Assembly (NCBI GenBank): GCA_963666465.1
Contig: OY762824.1
Coordinates: forward strand, 1,240,001 to 1,304,000
Reading direction: 5' to 3'
DNA length: 64,000 nucleotides
Source of the DNA: VXYL01 sp963666465
GTDB lineage: Bacteria; Pseudomonadota; Gammaproteobacteria; Pseudomonadales; Azotimanducaceae
The number at the start of each line of letters is the position of its first letter. Positions within the stretch are counted from its first letter, which is position 1. Under the pieces are notes generated by a model. It was not told the origin of the DNA, searched no databases, and saw only the letters and a list, made by a program, of their open reading frames with translations. A program made the translations under genes and the position numbers. Of this stretch, positions 1 through 7,606 are shown in pieces.

Positions 1-813
1 GCCTCCGATGACTGCACACGGGACGATCTGACGCTTACCGAATCCTTCGATCCAAGCCTTGGCCTTCCCAAGCGCCTCGTGGTTGACACGTTTGAAAGAG
101 TTGACAGCGCTGTTCGATGCCTTGCATTCCACCGCCATGACCCGACCGTCGTGCAGGCGGATGAGGAAGTCGGCGCGACTTCCCCCCAACCTGCTCTCGC
201 CGCAGAACTCCCCCGGCTCAGGCGCCGAGCCGAGCAAGCGGATGTCACGAGGCGGCACTTCGACAATGCCCAGGCCCGCAAGCAATTGCTTCACCTGAGC
301 CTCCTGCTTCCGCTTCGCGTCCGAGCGCCGGGAAGTCTCGACCTTGCGGGCGGCCACAAGAACGGCGGAGGCGACGATCGCCGTTGCGCGCTCCGGCTCC
401 GTTGGCTCCCGGCCTTCACGTAGCCACGCGAACCGATGCGCGTCAATCACATGCAAGATGACACTCTGCACGCGCCGGGCTTGCTCCGCATCGCCGCGCA
501 GCGCGCTCGGCGCCAGGGTCGTCTCGGCCAGCGTCTTGAGGTCATCCTCGGAAACAGGCGGCGCCGCGAGATAGCGAAACGCCGTCCGCGCATCGGCCGT
601 CGCCACCAAGTCGGCAAACTCCCGTGGCTCCAAAGCCGCACTCACCAAATCCGGCAACCGGTCGATCAACCCTGCGAAGACGGGAACAAAGGCGTCAAAA
701 AACTCCGAATACAAGCCGAACGGCTCGTCCAGACGAGCCTGACGGAACAGCTCCCGCGCCTGTGCCGCGTCCGCCTCAAGCTCCGTCGGCGTCCAGAGTC
801 TTGGCTCGGTCAT
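1..813 (-). CDS. XamI-family restriction endonuclease, 3' part beyond the window
   Basis: Reading the minus strand from the ATG at 813 gives 271 uninterrupted codons running off the left edge. The visible C-terminal part contains a PD-(D/E)XK-type core: a RADFLIRLHDG strand followed by VMAVECKASN, then a lysine/arginine-rich helix and a valine-rich strand ending at the edge. Its layout (helical N-terminus, then GGSRADF...ECKASN) fits the XamI restriction endonuclease family, whose founding member cleaves GTCGAC. The target here is not known. The start lies 38 nt inside the end of the adjacent methyltransferase gene, so the two are translationally linked and form a methylase-then-nuclease R-M pair. 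Family assignment is from recalled motifs and not from a search; the nuclease fold is well supported. Confidence 0.8.
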   Translation of the reverse strand, partial: MTEPRLWTPTELEADAAQARELFRQARLDEPFGLYSEFFDAFVPVFAGLIDRLPDLVSAALEPREFADLVATADARTAFRYLAAPPVSEDDLKTLAETTLAPSALRGDAEQARRVQSVILHVIDAHRFAWLREGREPTEPERATAIVASAVLVAARKVETSRRSDAKRKQEAQVKQLLAGLGIVEVPPRDIRLLGSAPEPGEFCGESRLGGSRADFLIRLHDGRVMAVECKASNSAVNSFKRVNHEALGKAKAWIEGFGKRQIVPCAVIGG

Positions 814-2425
814 TCAACTCATCCAAAGGGGGAATCGGCAATCGTTCGAGTTCCTTTGGCTCGAATTTCGTCAATCCGCCGGCGTAAGTGCGGCCCGCGG
901 AGGTGCAAGCCGTTGCACGCAACCACGCGGCCAACGCAGCAAGCGTTTCGTTGGAGAGGGGCTGGCGCGGATATATGCCGTGGGCAATGTTCAGGTGGCG
1001 GGCGCCGCAGGGATTCAGCACGAACGTGGGCGGACGGCGAGCCATGTAGGTGGCCAGGATCGGCGCCGGTCCGCGCAGGCCCACGGCCCACCACGCACGG
1101 CGGTGACGGGCGATGTATGGCTTGCTTGCCCCGCAAGCCTCTGCCCACGCGACAAAGCGAGCGATGCGTGGGTCCTCTTCCGCCAGACCATCGAGATCGT
1201 AGGGTAGGTCGATCACGCAGCGAAGTGATAGAACATCCGCCAGTTCCGGGGCCGCACTGAACAGCTCCCGCGCCCGAGTCACAGCAGGGAAGAGCACCGA
1301 AGCAGGCAACGGCGGCGTGCGAGGTCCAGCGATCCATACATCGTTGCACCCCGTAACCTGCCCTCGATGCACGCGGCAAAGCTCGCCAAGTTCAACAGAA
1401 CCGGCGGGACGCGGTGCCGCCGGCGCCAATAGGGAGGACCAACGCCGCGCGACATTGAGCTCCTGCCAAGGCACCGATCGCCCCCCTTCGAGGGGTTCCA
1501 GTTGCTTAAGTTGTCGCACCGCACGCAACCGCACGCCAGGTGCCTCGCTGCCCGCCACGAAACACGCAATGGCAGCGGTGGTGGCCGCTTCCCCGAACGG
1601 CATCGCGCTTGGTGCGAGTATGTGCAAGGAGTTCAGCCCGAGCTTGGGGAGAAGCAGCATGCGCATCACCGCGCCATAGTTAACATCGAGCCACTCGGCG
1701 GAAGTAACGAAGGCACCCCAATCCCCCGGACGCGAGAGCAGCAGCGTCTTGAGGTAGAAGTGGACATGCAGGCCCGCAAGCCGGCTGGCCCGATGCCCCA
1801 AGCTCGCCGACTCCGCCGCAAGCCAATCCTTCCACTCCTTGCCGATGCCATGGTGCCGGACGTAGGGTGGGTTGCCGAGGAACAGTGTGGGGCCGTCCAT
1901 CGGTGCCAGTTCGATGGAGCGGTAGTCGGTGAGGATCACGCGCAACCGTCCCGCTAGACCGAGCGTCACCGCATTCGCGCGCAGAAGCAGGGCCGCCAAA
2001 GGATCTGGCTCAACCGCGACGAGTTCCGCTTTAGGAAATGCGCGGCCCGCAGCCAGAAGAAACCGACCCGAACCAGCCCCGGGATCGACGACACGAGCAG
2101 GCGTGCCTTGGGAGACGGCCCAACCAAGCATGGCTTCAACCATCGGTTTCGGGGTGTAAACCGCCCCGCTCGCCCGACGCGCCACGGCTGACCGCAGGCG
2201 ACAAAGGCTGGTTCCCAATGGATCCTCGCCATCTCGGATTGCGCGTCGGAACGCTTCGAGATTGCGCGGTGCTGGCATTGGGCCCAGCAGCGCATCCTCT
2301 GTGCGAGTCAGCGAAGCTACAGGCCCCGCAATCGCGAACGCCACGGACGCAAGCTCCGCCTCCGACCGAAGCATAGGCGTTGACCGCTTGTCAGCCACGC
2401 GATGGAGAGCCAACTCGCCGCCCAT
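776..2425 (-). CDS. N6-adenine DNA methyltransferase of the XamI-type R-M pair
   Basis: A 549-residue class I SAM-dependent DNA methyltransferase. Motif I is VVDPGAGSGRFLLAA (about residue 115), followed by an acidic strand end (VAVEPD). The catalytic motif IV is NPPYVRHHGIG (about residue 190), typical of gamma-type N6-adenine enzymes. The C-terminal half is a plausible target-recognition region. It would methylate the recognition sequence and protect host DNA from the XamI-like nuclease that overlaps its 3' end. Several starts are possible: GTG at 2452 or 2446, ATG at 2425, ATG at 2371. 2425 is preferred because GGGA lies about 9 nt upstream. Upstream on the same strand, 135 nt away, is the ATPase/PIN pair, so the four genes may be one defence cluster. 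Confidence 0.85.
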   Translation of the reverse strand: MGGELALHRVADKRSTPMLRSEAELASVAFAIAGPVASLTRTEDALLGPMPAPRNLEAFRRAIRDGEDPLGTSLCRLRSAVARRASGAVYTPKPMVEAMLGWAVSQGTPARVVDPGAGSGRFLLAAGRAFPKAELVAVEPDPLAALLLRANAVTLGLAGRLRVILTDYRSIELAPMDGPTLFLGNPPYVRHHGIGKEWKDWLAAESASLGHRASRLAGLHVHFYLKTLLLSRPGDWGAFVTSAEWLDVNYGAVMRMLLLPKLGLNSLHILAPSAMPFGEAATTAAIACFVAGSEAPGVRLRAVRQLKQLEPLEGGRSVPWQELNVARRWSSLLAPAAPRPAGSVELGELCRVHRGQVTGCNDVWIAGPRTPPLPASVLFPAVTRARELFSAAPELADVLSLRCVIDLPYDLDGLAEEDPRIARFVAWAEACGASKPYIARHRRAWWAVGLRGPAPILATYMARRPPTFVLNPCGARHLNIAHGIYPRQPLSNETLAALAAWLRATACTSAGRTYAGGLTKFEPKELERLPIPPLDELNDRAKTLDADGA

Positions 2426-2560
2426 ATCGGTAGATTCCCACGCCACAAGCACAGCATACGCCGAGCGAACGCGACTTGCCCATCATCTGACTGGCGCGCC
2501 AACAGGGGCGTGGCGGACGAATATCACCCTTTCGTTCCCTCGAGGACGCACCGGATGGCG

Positions 2561-3007
2561 TCAGGCCACCCTACAGATTCCGCGGCTAAGGAGCGCCTTG
2601 TTTGCTGCGCTGGAGTAGATCTTCCCTCGGGGCTGATCGACAAGGCTCTTGTTCTTGAAATCATTCATCAGGTCCGCATCCCCTGTGTACAAGACACGGG
2701 CACCGCTATGGCGAGCGAGGGCAAGGATGTGGGGGTCGTCCGAGCGGAGAGCCGACCGACGTGCAAGATCGCGTTCGTCGTCGCGCAAGATGCCCGGTTG
2801 GACGAGCGTTGCCCCGCCTGAGCGAGACAACTCCAGTAGCGTGCGCTTGAGGTTCGGGCTTCTATCCAGCTCTTCACCGTGCTTCCCACCGGTGGAGTAC
2901 ACGATGCGCCCTCCCCGCCGGATCCAGTTCAGGATCGGCTCCGAGTCTGCCTTGACGGGTTCCGCCAAGCAAACCCCCAGTCGAGAGGCATCCACGATCA
3001 GGCACAT
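2561..3007 (-). CDS. PIN-like domain protein paired with an ATPase
   Basis: A 148-residue protein with a PIN-like nuclease outline. The N-terminal strand CLIVDASRLG carries the first acidic residue, a central SDDPHILALARHSG supplies the second cluster, and VLYTGDADLMNDF the third. Such proteins are generally metal-dependent RNases or DNases. It is directly downstream of the ATPase gene: the ATPase TGA is at 3010-3012 and this ATG at 3005-3007, a 2-nt gap, or an overlap if the TTG at 3013 is used. The tight pairing suggests the ATPase controls the nuclease, as in other ATPase-effector defence pairs; that is inference. It lacks any sign of a VapB-type antitoxin neighbour. Confidence 0.65.
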   Translation of the reverse strand: MCLIVDASRLGVCLAEPVKADSEPILNWIRRGGRIVYSTGGKHGEELDRSPNLKRTLLELSRSGGATLVQPGILRDDERDLARRSALRSDDPHILALARHSGARVLYTGDADLMNDFKNKSLVDQPRGKIYSSAANKALLSRGICRVA

Positions 3008-3009
3008 GG

Positions 3010-4326
3010 TCAATCCCTGATCCCAAGCAAGCGATCCGTTTCGATGTCGAAGAACTCGCGAAACCCAACCGGGGCATCTTGCAGGTTTCCATCCTCGTCC
3101 ACACGCAGGTTGTGAATGAGCACGCCGCTCCGTGTGGGCGCGAAGTAGAGGATCGACACATCCTCAGGCTCAATCTCCTTCTTGCGAACTAATATCTGCA
3201 CGCGGTCCATGATGTAGTCGCTGTGGGTCTCGATGAGGAAGCGGTTCCCCGTCTGCCGGAAGGACCGAACGAACAGGCTCGCCAACTCCGCCTGGCCGCG
3301 CGGGTGCAGATGCACCTCCGGCTGTTGGAGCAAATACGCACGCGGCCCGCCACGGGTGAACAGGCCCGGCCGATCAAGATGCTCGGCCGCGAATATGTCG
3401 ACCAGGATCGGGAGGCTCTGGCCAACGCCATAGCCCACGTCCATGATGTTCGCGTGCGAACCGGTTCGGACCTTGACCTGCAGCTGGAACGGGTCGCTCA
3501 TCTTACGCCCGTGACGCTTGACCTTAATGTCAGAGAAAAGCCCCGAATCCCGTCCGAAGCGGGCCAGACCTTCATGCAGCTCGGCCCAGTCGTCGCCGCT
3601 CGTTCGGTCCAAGCGCATCATAAGCATGGGGACATGCTCACCATCCGAAGTAGCAACTTCCCGCACAGGGTCATATGTTCGCTTGGGCTTGGATCTCAGC
3701 GGCGCTACCGGAATGACGGAAGGAAGCTCCGGCAGCATCCGAGCAAAGCCGTCGCGTCGTCCCTTCTTGGGCAAGAACTGGGCAACGTACTTCTCCATCG
3801 AACGGAGTTCGGGTTCGACTTCCCCGAATGATGCGATCAGTGGAACAAGCGGCAACGGGAAGCGGGCGGCGATTTCCTCGACCGGCGTGCGCCACTTGGT
3901 TCCACCTTCATCGCCAAGGCGCACCTCCAGAAACCCGTCATCGGGGAAAGACCATCGCAAGCAGGAGACAACCGGTTGCGAGCCCCTCTCTGCGAAGTTC
4001 AGCGAGAAGCGGAAAGACTTCCGGCTCCCCCTTGGCCAGAACGTGGTGGCGATTGTGAACTCATTGATGCGCCCGCCCCGTCCCCGACGGGCCCGAACGA
4101 TGTCCCGAAACGAGCCCATGAAGAAGGGCTCCTCGTTGAAGTCGGGCGACTCGAGTGGCGGATGCGCCGGTGCGAGGATTTGGGAGAGCACACGATAGCA
4201 GGCTAGAAATGAGGACTTTCCGGTGCTGTTTTCGCCCACGAGGAGCGTGATGGGACGAATGGCACCCGACTGCTCGGCACCGAAGCAGCGTACGTCCTCC
4301 ACGCTCAGGTGCATCGTCTTGTTCAT
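3010..4326 (-). CDS. AAA (ABC/OLD-like, DUF3696-type) ATPase
   Basis: A 438-residue ABC-type ATPase of the SMC/OLD-like AAA_15/DUF3696 class. The Walker A motif LLVGENSTGKSSF is at about residue 28. The C-terminal half has LLQQPEVHLHPRGQAEL (the combined signature and Walker B with catalytic glutamate) and LIETHSDYIMDRV (D-loop and switch histidine). No TOPRIM nuclease domain follows, unlike true OLD proteins; the nuclease role seems delegated to the PIN-like protein encoded immediately downstream. The ATG at 4326 is chosen because AGGAG sits 5 nt upstream; longer in-frame extension reaches into the dispersed repeat at 4365 and is unlikely. Expected role: sensing invading or damaged DNA and gating the partner nuclease (inference). 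Confidence 0.8.
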   Translation of the reverse strand: MNKTMHLSVEDVRCFGAEQSGAIRPITLLVGENSTGKSSFLACYRVLSQILAPAHPPLESPDFNEEPFFMGSFRDIVRARRGRGGRINEFTIATTFWPRGSRKSFRFSLNFAERGSQPVVSCLRWSFPDDGFLEVRLGDEGGTKWRTPVEEIAARFPLPLVPLIASFGEVEPELRSMEKYVAQFLPKKGRRDGFARMLPELPSVIPVAPLRSKPKRTYDPVREVATSDGEHVPMLMMRLDRTSGDDWAELHEGLARFGRDSGLFSDIKVKRHGRKMSDPFQLQVKVRTGSHANIMDVGYGVGQSLPILVDIFAAEHLDRPGLFTRGGPRAYLLQQPEVHLHPRGQAELASLFVRSFRQTGNRFLIETHSDYIMDRVQILVRKKEIEPEDVSILYFAPTRSGVLIHNLRVDEDGNLQDAPVGFREFFDIETDRLLGIRD

Positions 4327-4364
4327 GGAACTCCTCACGCCCAAACGTGAAGCGGACCAAGAGT

Positions 4365-4480
4365 CTAGCAGCCTGTCGGACTTCGGACGGCGCAAGCTGG
4401 CCGAATGCCGACAGGGTGACAGGACGGCTTGGGCTGGGGCAGGAAGCGTTGCCGAAAGGCAACGGTGCTTGTGGCGCTAG
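4365..4480 (-). repeat. Dispersed repeat family A, copy 1 (reverse orientation)
   Basis: About 116 bp, nearly identical to the reverse complement of copies at 23927-24038 and 25719-25830. It begins with CTAG and ends with GGCGCTAG. It contains two strong hairpins: an outer one pairing CCTGTCGG with CCGACAGG (with TCGG/CCGA inside it) and GTTGCCGAAAGGCAAC. It has no coding potential of its own. It sits upstream of the ATPase gene start and fills most of the otherwise empty 4327-4631 gap. It looks like a REP/BIME- or MITE-type element. Confidence 0.85.
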
Positions 4481-4631
4481 CCCGGATTGTTCATGAATGC
4501 GCGTAGCGAGGCGTGTACGAGGCCAGAATGCGGACGTGGGTCCGCGCACCGTCAAGCCTCGCCGCCGTGGCATTTGGGAAAACTTCGCTCGGATGTCAAG
4601 ATCGGACTGTCAAGAACGCAAGAGGGGCGTC

Positions 4632-5639
4632 ATGGAACACCGCAATTTCGGCAACACCGACCTCGAATGCTCGGCCGTTGGCTTTGGTACGTGGGAGATG
4701 GGCACGACCCAGTACGGGGAGATCGACATCCAGGAGGCCGTCCGCGCGGTGGAGATGGCCGTCGACCACGGCATCACGCTGTTCGATACCGCAGAGGTCT
4801 ACGGACCCTATACGTCCGAAGAGCTTCTCGCGCACGGCTTGGGAGCGCGACGTCGGGACGTCGTGGTCGTGACGAAGGTCGGTTTCGCCTACAAGGACGA
4901 TGCGAATGCGCGCGGACCGGCGGCGGTCGCGGGACGCGATGCATCCGCCGCGCACATCACCGCCCACACCGAGGGCTGCCTGCGCCGGCTCGATACCGAT
5001 TTCATCGACCTCCTGCTGATCCACTGGCCCGATCACAAGACCCCGCACGAAGAGACCATCGGTGCGCTCGAAGCCATGAAGGAGGCGGGAAAGATCCGCC
5101 ACTACGGCGTGTCGAACTACGACGTACCCATGATGGCGGCGTGCGAAGGGCACGGCCATTTGACGGCCAACCAGGTGGGCTACCACATGTTCGACCGCCG
5201 CATGGAGGCGGCCGTTCTGCCGTATTGCCAGGACAACGGCATCGGCTACATGGCCTACGGCAGTCTCGGCTTCGGCTTGCTCACCGGCGCCTTCACGCTC
5301 GAGACCACCTTCGTGGATTGGGACTGGCGCAGCGGCGGCAAGGCGTTCGGGCTGCCGCTTTTCGAAGGCGAGCACTTCCAGGCCGAACTGCGCGTGGTCG
5401 AGAAGCTCAAGGCGTTCGCCGGCGACCACGGCCGGTCCGTGGCCCAGCTTGCCATCGCCTGGCTGCTCGGCAATCCGGCGGTCACCGTGGGACTCGTGGG
5501 CATGCGCAATGAGCGCGAATTGACGGAGAACGTTGCAGCCGCCGACTGGCGCCTGAGCGACGACGATCGACGCGCCATCGACGACATCTTCGCCGTGGAA
5601 GGCGTGCCGACCTACGTGGATGCGAAACAGGCGGCTTGA
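4632..5639 (+). CDS. Aldo/keto reductase
   Basis: A 335-residue NADPH-dependent aldo/keto reductase of the (beta/alpha)8-barrel type. The catalytic tetrad is visible: Asp and Tyr in LFDTAEVYG (about residues 50-58), Lys in VVVTKVGF, and His in LLLIHWPDHKTP. The C-terminal segment AIAWLLGNPAVTVGLVGMRN matches the cofactor-phosphate-binding end of the barrel. It would reduce an aldehyde or ketone; the substrate cannot be read from the sequence. The start at 4632 follows AGAGGGG 6-7 nt upstream. Longer in-frame extension upstream has no family resemblance. It stands alone between the defence cluster and an antitoxin remnant. Confidence 0.9.
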   Translation: MEHRNFGNTDLECSAVGFGTWEMGTTQYGEIDIQEAVRAVEMAVDHGITLFDTAEVYGPYTSEELLAHGLGARRRDVVVVTKVGFAYKDDANARGPAAVAGRDASAAHITAHTEGCLRRLDTDFIDLLLIHWPDHKTPHEETIGALEAMKEAGKIRHYGVSNYDVPMMAACEGHGHLTANQVGYHMFDRRMEAAVLPYCQDNGIGYMAYGSLGFGLLTGAFTLETTFVDWDWRSGGKAFGLPLFEGEHFQAELRVVEKLKAFAGDHGRSVAQLAIAWLLGNPAVTVGLVGMRNERELTENVAAADWRLSDDDRRAIDDIFAVEGVPTYVDAKQAA

Positions 5640-5661
5640 GGGAGCAGCCGGTGTTCGGCCG

Positions 5662-5934
5662 CTACATTCGCATGCTGGCCAAGGCCCCGCTCTGGCTCTG
5701 CGGCGCGCTCGCGTTGCGTCTACGGCCATCTGGTCGGGCTTGACGGACGAGAGCGCGCCGTGGAACGCGAACACCCAGCGCCCAGAACTCCGCCGTGGAC
5801 CACCCGACGTGCGCCAAAACCAGCGCGAGGCGCGCGGACACGTGGGCGCGACCCGCGAGGACGTCGTCAAGTGCTTCCGGGGCGATCTGGAAACGCTTCG
5901 CGCATTCCGCGGCCGACCAGCCTACGGCCGACAT
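5662..5934 (-). pseudogene. HigA/XRE-type antitoxin remnant
   Basis: The 90-codon frame has the helix-turn-helix of HigA-type antitoxins: GWSAAECAKRFQIAPEALDD then GRAHVSARLALVLAHVG and STAEFW. The family hallmark HPGE..IRDN is encoded in the same frame immediately upstream of the ATG at 5934. No start codon precedes it before an in-frame TGA at 5995-5997, so the normal N-terminus has lost its start. After AEFWALG the C-terminus no longer resembles the family. No HigB toxin gene adjoins it. The frame may be translated from the internal ATG, but a decayed antitoxin is more likely. It occupies most of the 5640-6049 gap between the reductase and receiver genes. Confidence 0.6.
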
Positions 5935-6049
5935 GTTGTCGCGGATCGGTTCGCCGGGGTGCGCTGGCGCGGGAGGGCCCGATCTAGGTTGACCTCAGCG
6001 GCGACCCAACGCAAACCTTAGGTGCTTCCCGACAGAATCTCGGCATGGC

Positions 6050-7606
6050 TTACCCCCTCTGTGCCGATCTCCGCAGCCACTCGGAGTCGTCAACTGCCAC
6101 TCGACTGAGTGTTTCGGCGAACGTCTGCGCCACTCGATGCGCGAACTCGCTTTTCAATTCACCGAGCCACTCGTACTTGTGGCCGTCGATATCGGTGAAC
6201 ACGAAGGCTCCCGCCGAACCTTCCCTTCGTGCGGTCACGGTGTCACCGTCGTCCGGCTTGAACCCGTGGATCTGCCAGCCCGACGCATCTACGGTGATGC
6301 CTCGTCGCTCGTGGCTGTTTCCCAATCGGACGATGAGCTGCATTTGGTCGCGTTTGGGTTCGCCGAGCGGAAGGAAGGCGAACGATGTCCCACCCTTCAG
6401 CCGAACGCTGTCGCACCTCGGGCGTAGGCAAATGAGAAGTGAATCGTGGCTGCCTGCGTCGCCTGCTTTCCTTTTGACAACAGTGCCGAGCCACAACCTT
6501 GGCAGCGGCGCGTTGAAGACGGTGCGCGAGGTGAAAATCCAGGCCAGGCGCTCATCGAGTTGATGCACGTCGCCACGGTTGAAGCCTGACGAGAGAGACC
6601 GAAACCGGCCCTCTGGAAGGCTGCTCCGTTTCAGCCCATCGGTGGCGAGCGCGACAGTCTGCTCGGGGGACAAGCTCCTGTCACCGAACTGAAAGTCGTT
6701 TGGCGGCTCGCCGGCCCGCTCGGTGATCCACTGCGTGATCGGTTGCCTCCCGGCAGGCTGTTGATGTGCGACTGCATAGTCCATCAGGCCCCGCAGTTCT
6801 TCCGCGACATGATTCACCAACTGCCGTTCAGCGTCGTCTGGATCCGGCAAGCATGCTCGGTGTGCGAGGTAGGCCGGGTCCAATTCGGCGCGAAACCTGT
6901 CGAGTACGGCGTGGGCACACTCGCGTACGGCGGTCAGCGACACGAGGGCGATGCCGGGGAGCAGGCCCGCCGTCACTTCGCAAAAGTCATCCACCAAGCG
7001 TTGCGGCAGCGTGCTCTCGTCGACATCGCGGCCACGGAAGGCCGGCGGCAGGTTCACGCTTGGCTTGGCGTAAAGCACGACACGACCGTGGCCGTAGGTC
7101 ACAGTTCCGGCCTCGGAAACGTCGGGTTCGAGTCCTGCCTTCTCGAGCTTCGCGACGACGGCGTCCTGGATTCGGTCAAGTTCGGCCTCCCCCGTATAGA
7201 CGGTGAGGAGCCTCAGGGCGTTGCGATCCGGCTCTTCCGTCAGAATCCTCGCAAGCAAGTTCAGCGCGAACTCGGGATCGCCAGCCTTGAGTCGCCAATC
7301 GAGCACGACGATGTCGGCCTGGCGGATCGCCGACATCGCTGGGTCGGTAGGTCCAATCGCGCTGCAGATCACACCCAGTGCGGCGAACCCTTCGATAATG
7401 GCTCTCGTGTCCAAGCCATGCCGGCCGGACCGCGCGGCGGCATCACCTGCGTCCGTCGCATTCGATCGTTGCCGCCCCGGTGCCACGACGTTGTCCACCG
7501 CAGCATCGTCGGGCGCCGCGAAAGCCTCGTCGTCCACGACGATGGCCGTCTGCACGAACCGTTGGGCGAGTTCGCGGCAGTGTTCCGCGAAGGTGTTCGT
7601 TGTCAT
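6050..7606 (-). CDS. Receiver-domain protein of the methylase-GHKL operon
   Basis: 518 residues. The N-terminal about 200 residues form a receiver (Response_reg_2-like) domain: acidic pair in AIVVDDEAF (about residues 22-30), phospho-acceptor Asp in ADIVVLDWRLKAGD (about 115), Thr in LRLLTVYTGEAE, and Lys in VVLYAKPSVN. The phosphorylation machinery therefore appears intact. The C-terminal about 310 residues match no family I recognise; this region includes an FAFLPLGEPKRD segment and a GAFVFTDIDGHKYEWL segment. The ATG overlaps the stop of the GHKL protein (ATGA at 7603-7606), giving strict translational coupling. It is the third gene of the operon and the obvious candidate to take a phosphate from the histidine-kinase-like C-terminus of its neighbour. 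No DNA-binding output domain is recognisable. Confidence 0.8.
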   Translation of the reverse strand: MTTNTFAEHCRELAQRFVQTAIVVDDEAFAAPDDAAVDNVVAPGRQRSNATDAGDAAARSGRHGLDTRAIIEGFAALGVICSAIGPTDPAMSAIRQADIVVLDWRLKAGDPEFALNLLARILTEEPDRNALRLLTVYTGEAELDRIQDAVVAKLEKAGLEPDVSEAGTVTYGHGRVVLYAKPSVNLPPAFRGRDVDESTLPQRLVDDFCEVTAGLLPGIALVSLTAVRECAHAVLDRFRAELDPAYLAHRACLPDPDDAERQLVNHVAEELRGLMDYAVAHQQPAGRQPITQWITERAGEPPNDFQFGDRSLSPEQTVALATDGLKRSSLPEGRFRSLSSGFNRGDVHQLDERLAWIFTSRTVFNAPLPRLWLGTVVKRKAGDAGSHDSLLICLRPRCDSVRLKGGTSFAFLPLGEPKRDQMQLIVRLGNSHERRGITVDASGWQIHGFKPDDGDTVTARREGSAGAFVFTDIDGHKYEWLGELKSEFAHRVAQTFAETLSRVAVDDSEWLRRSAQRG

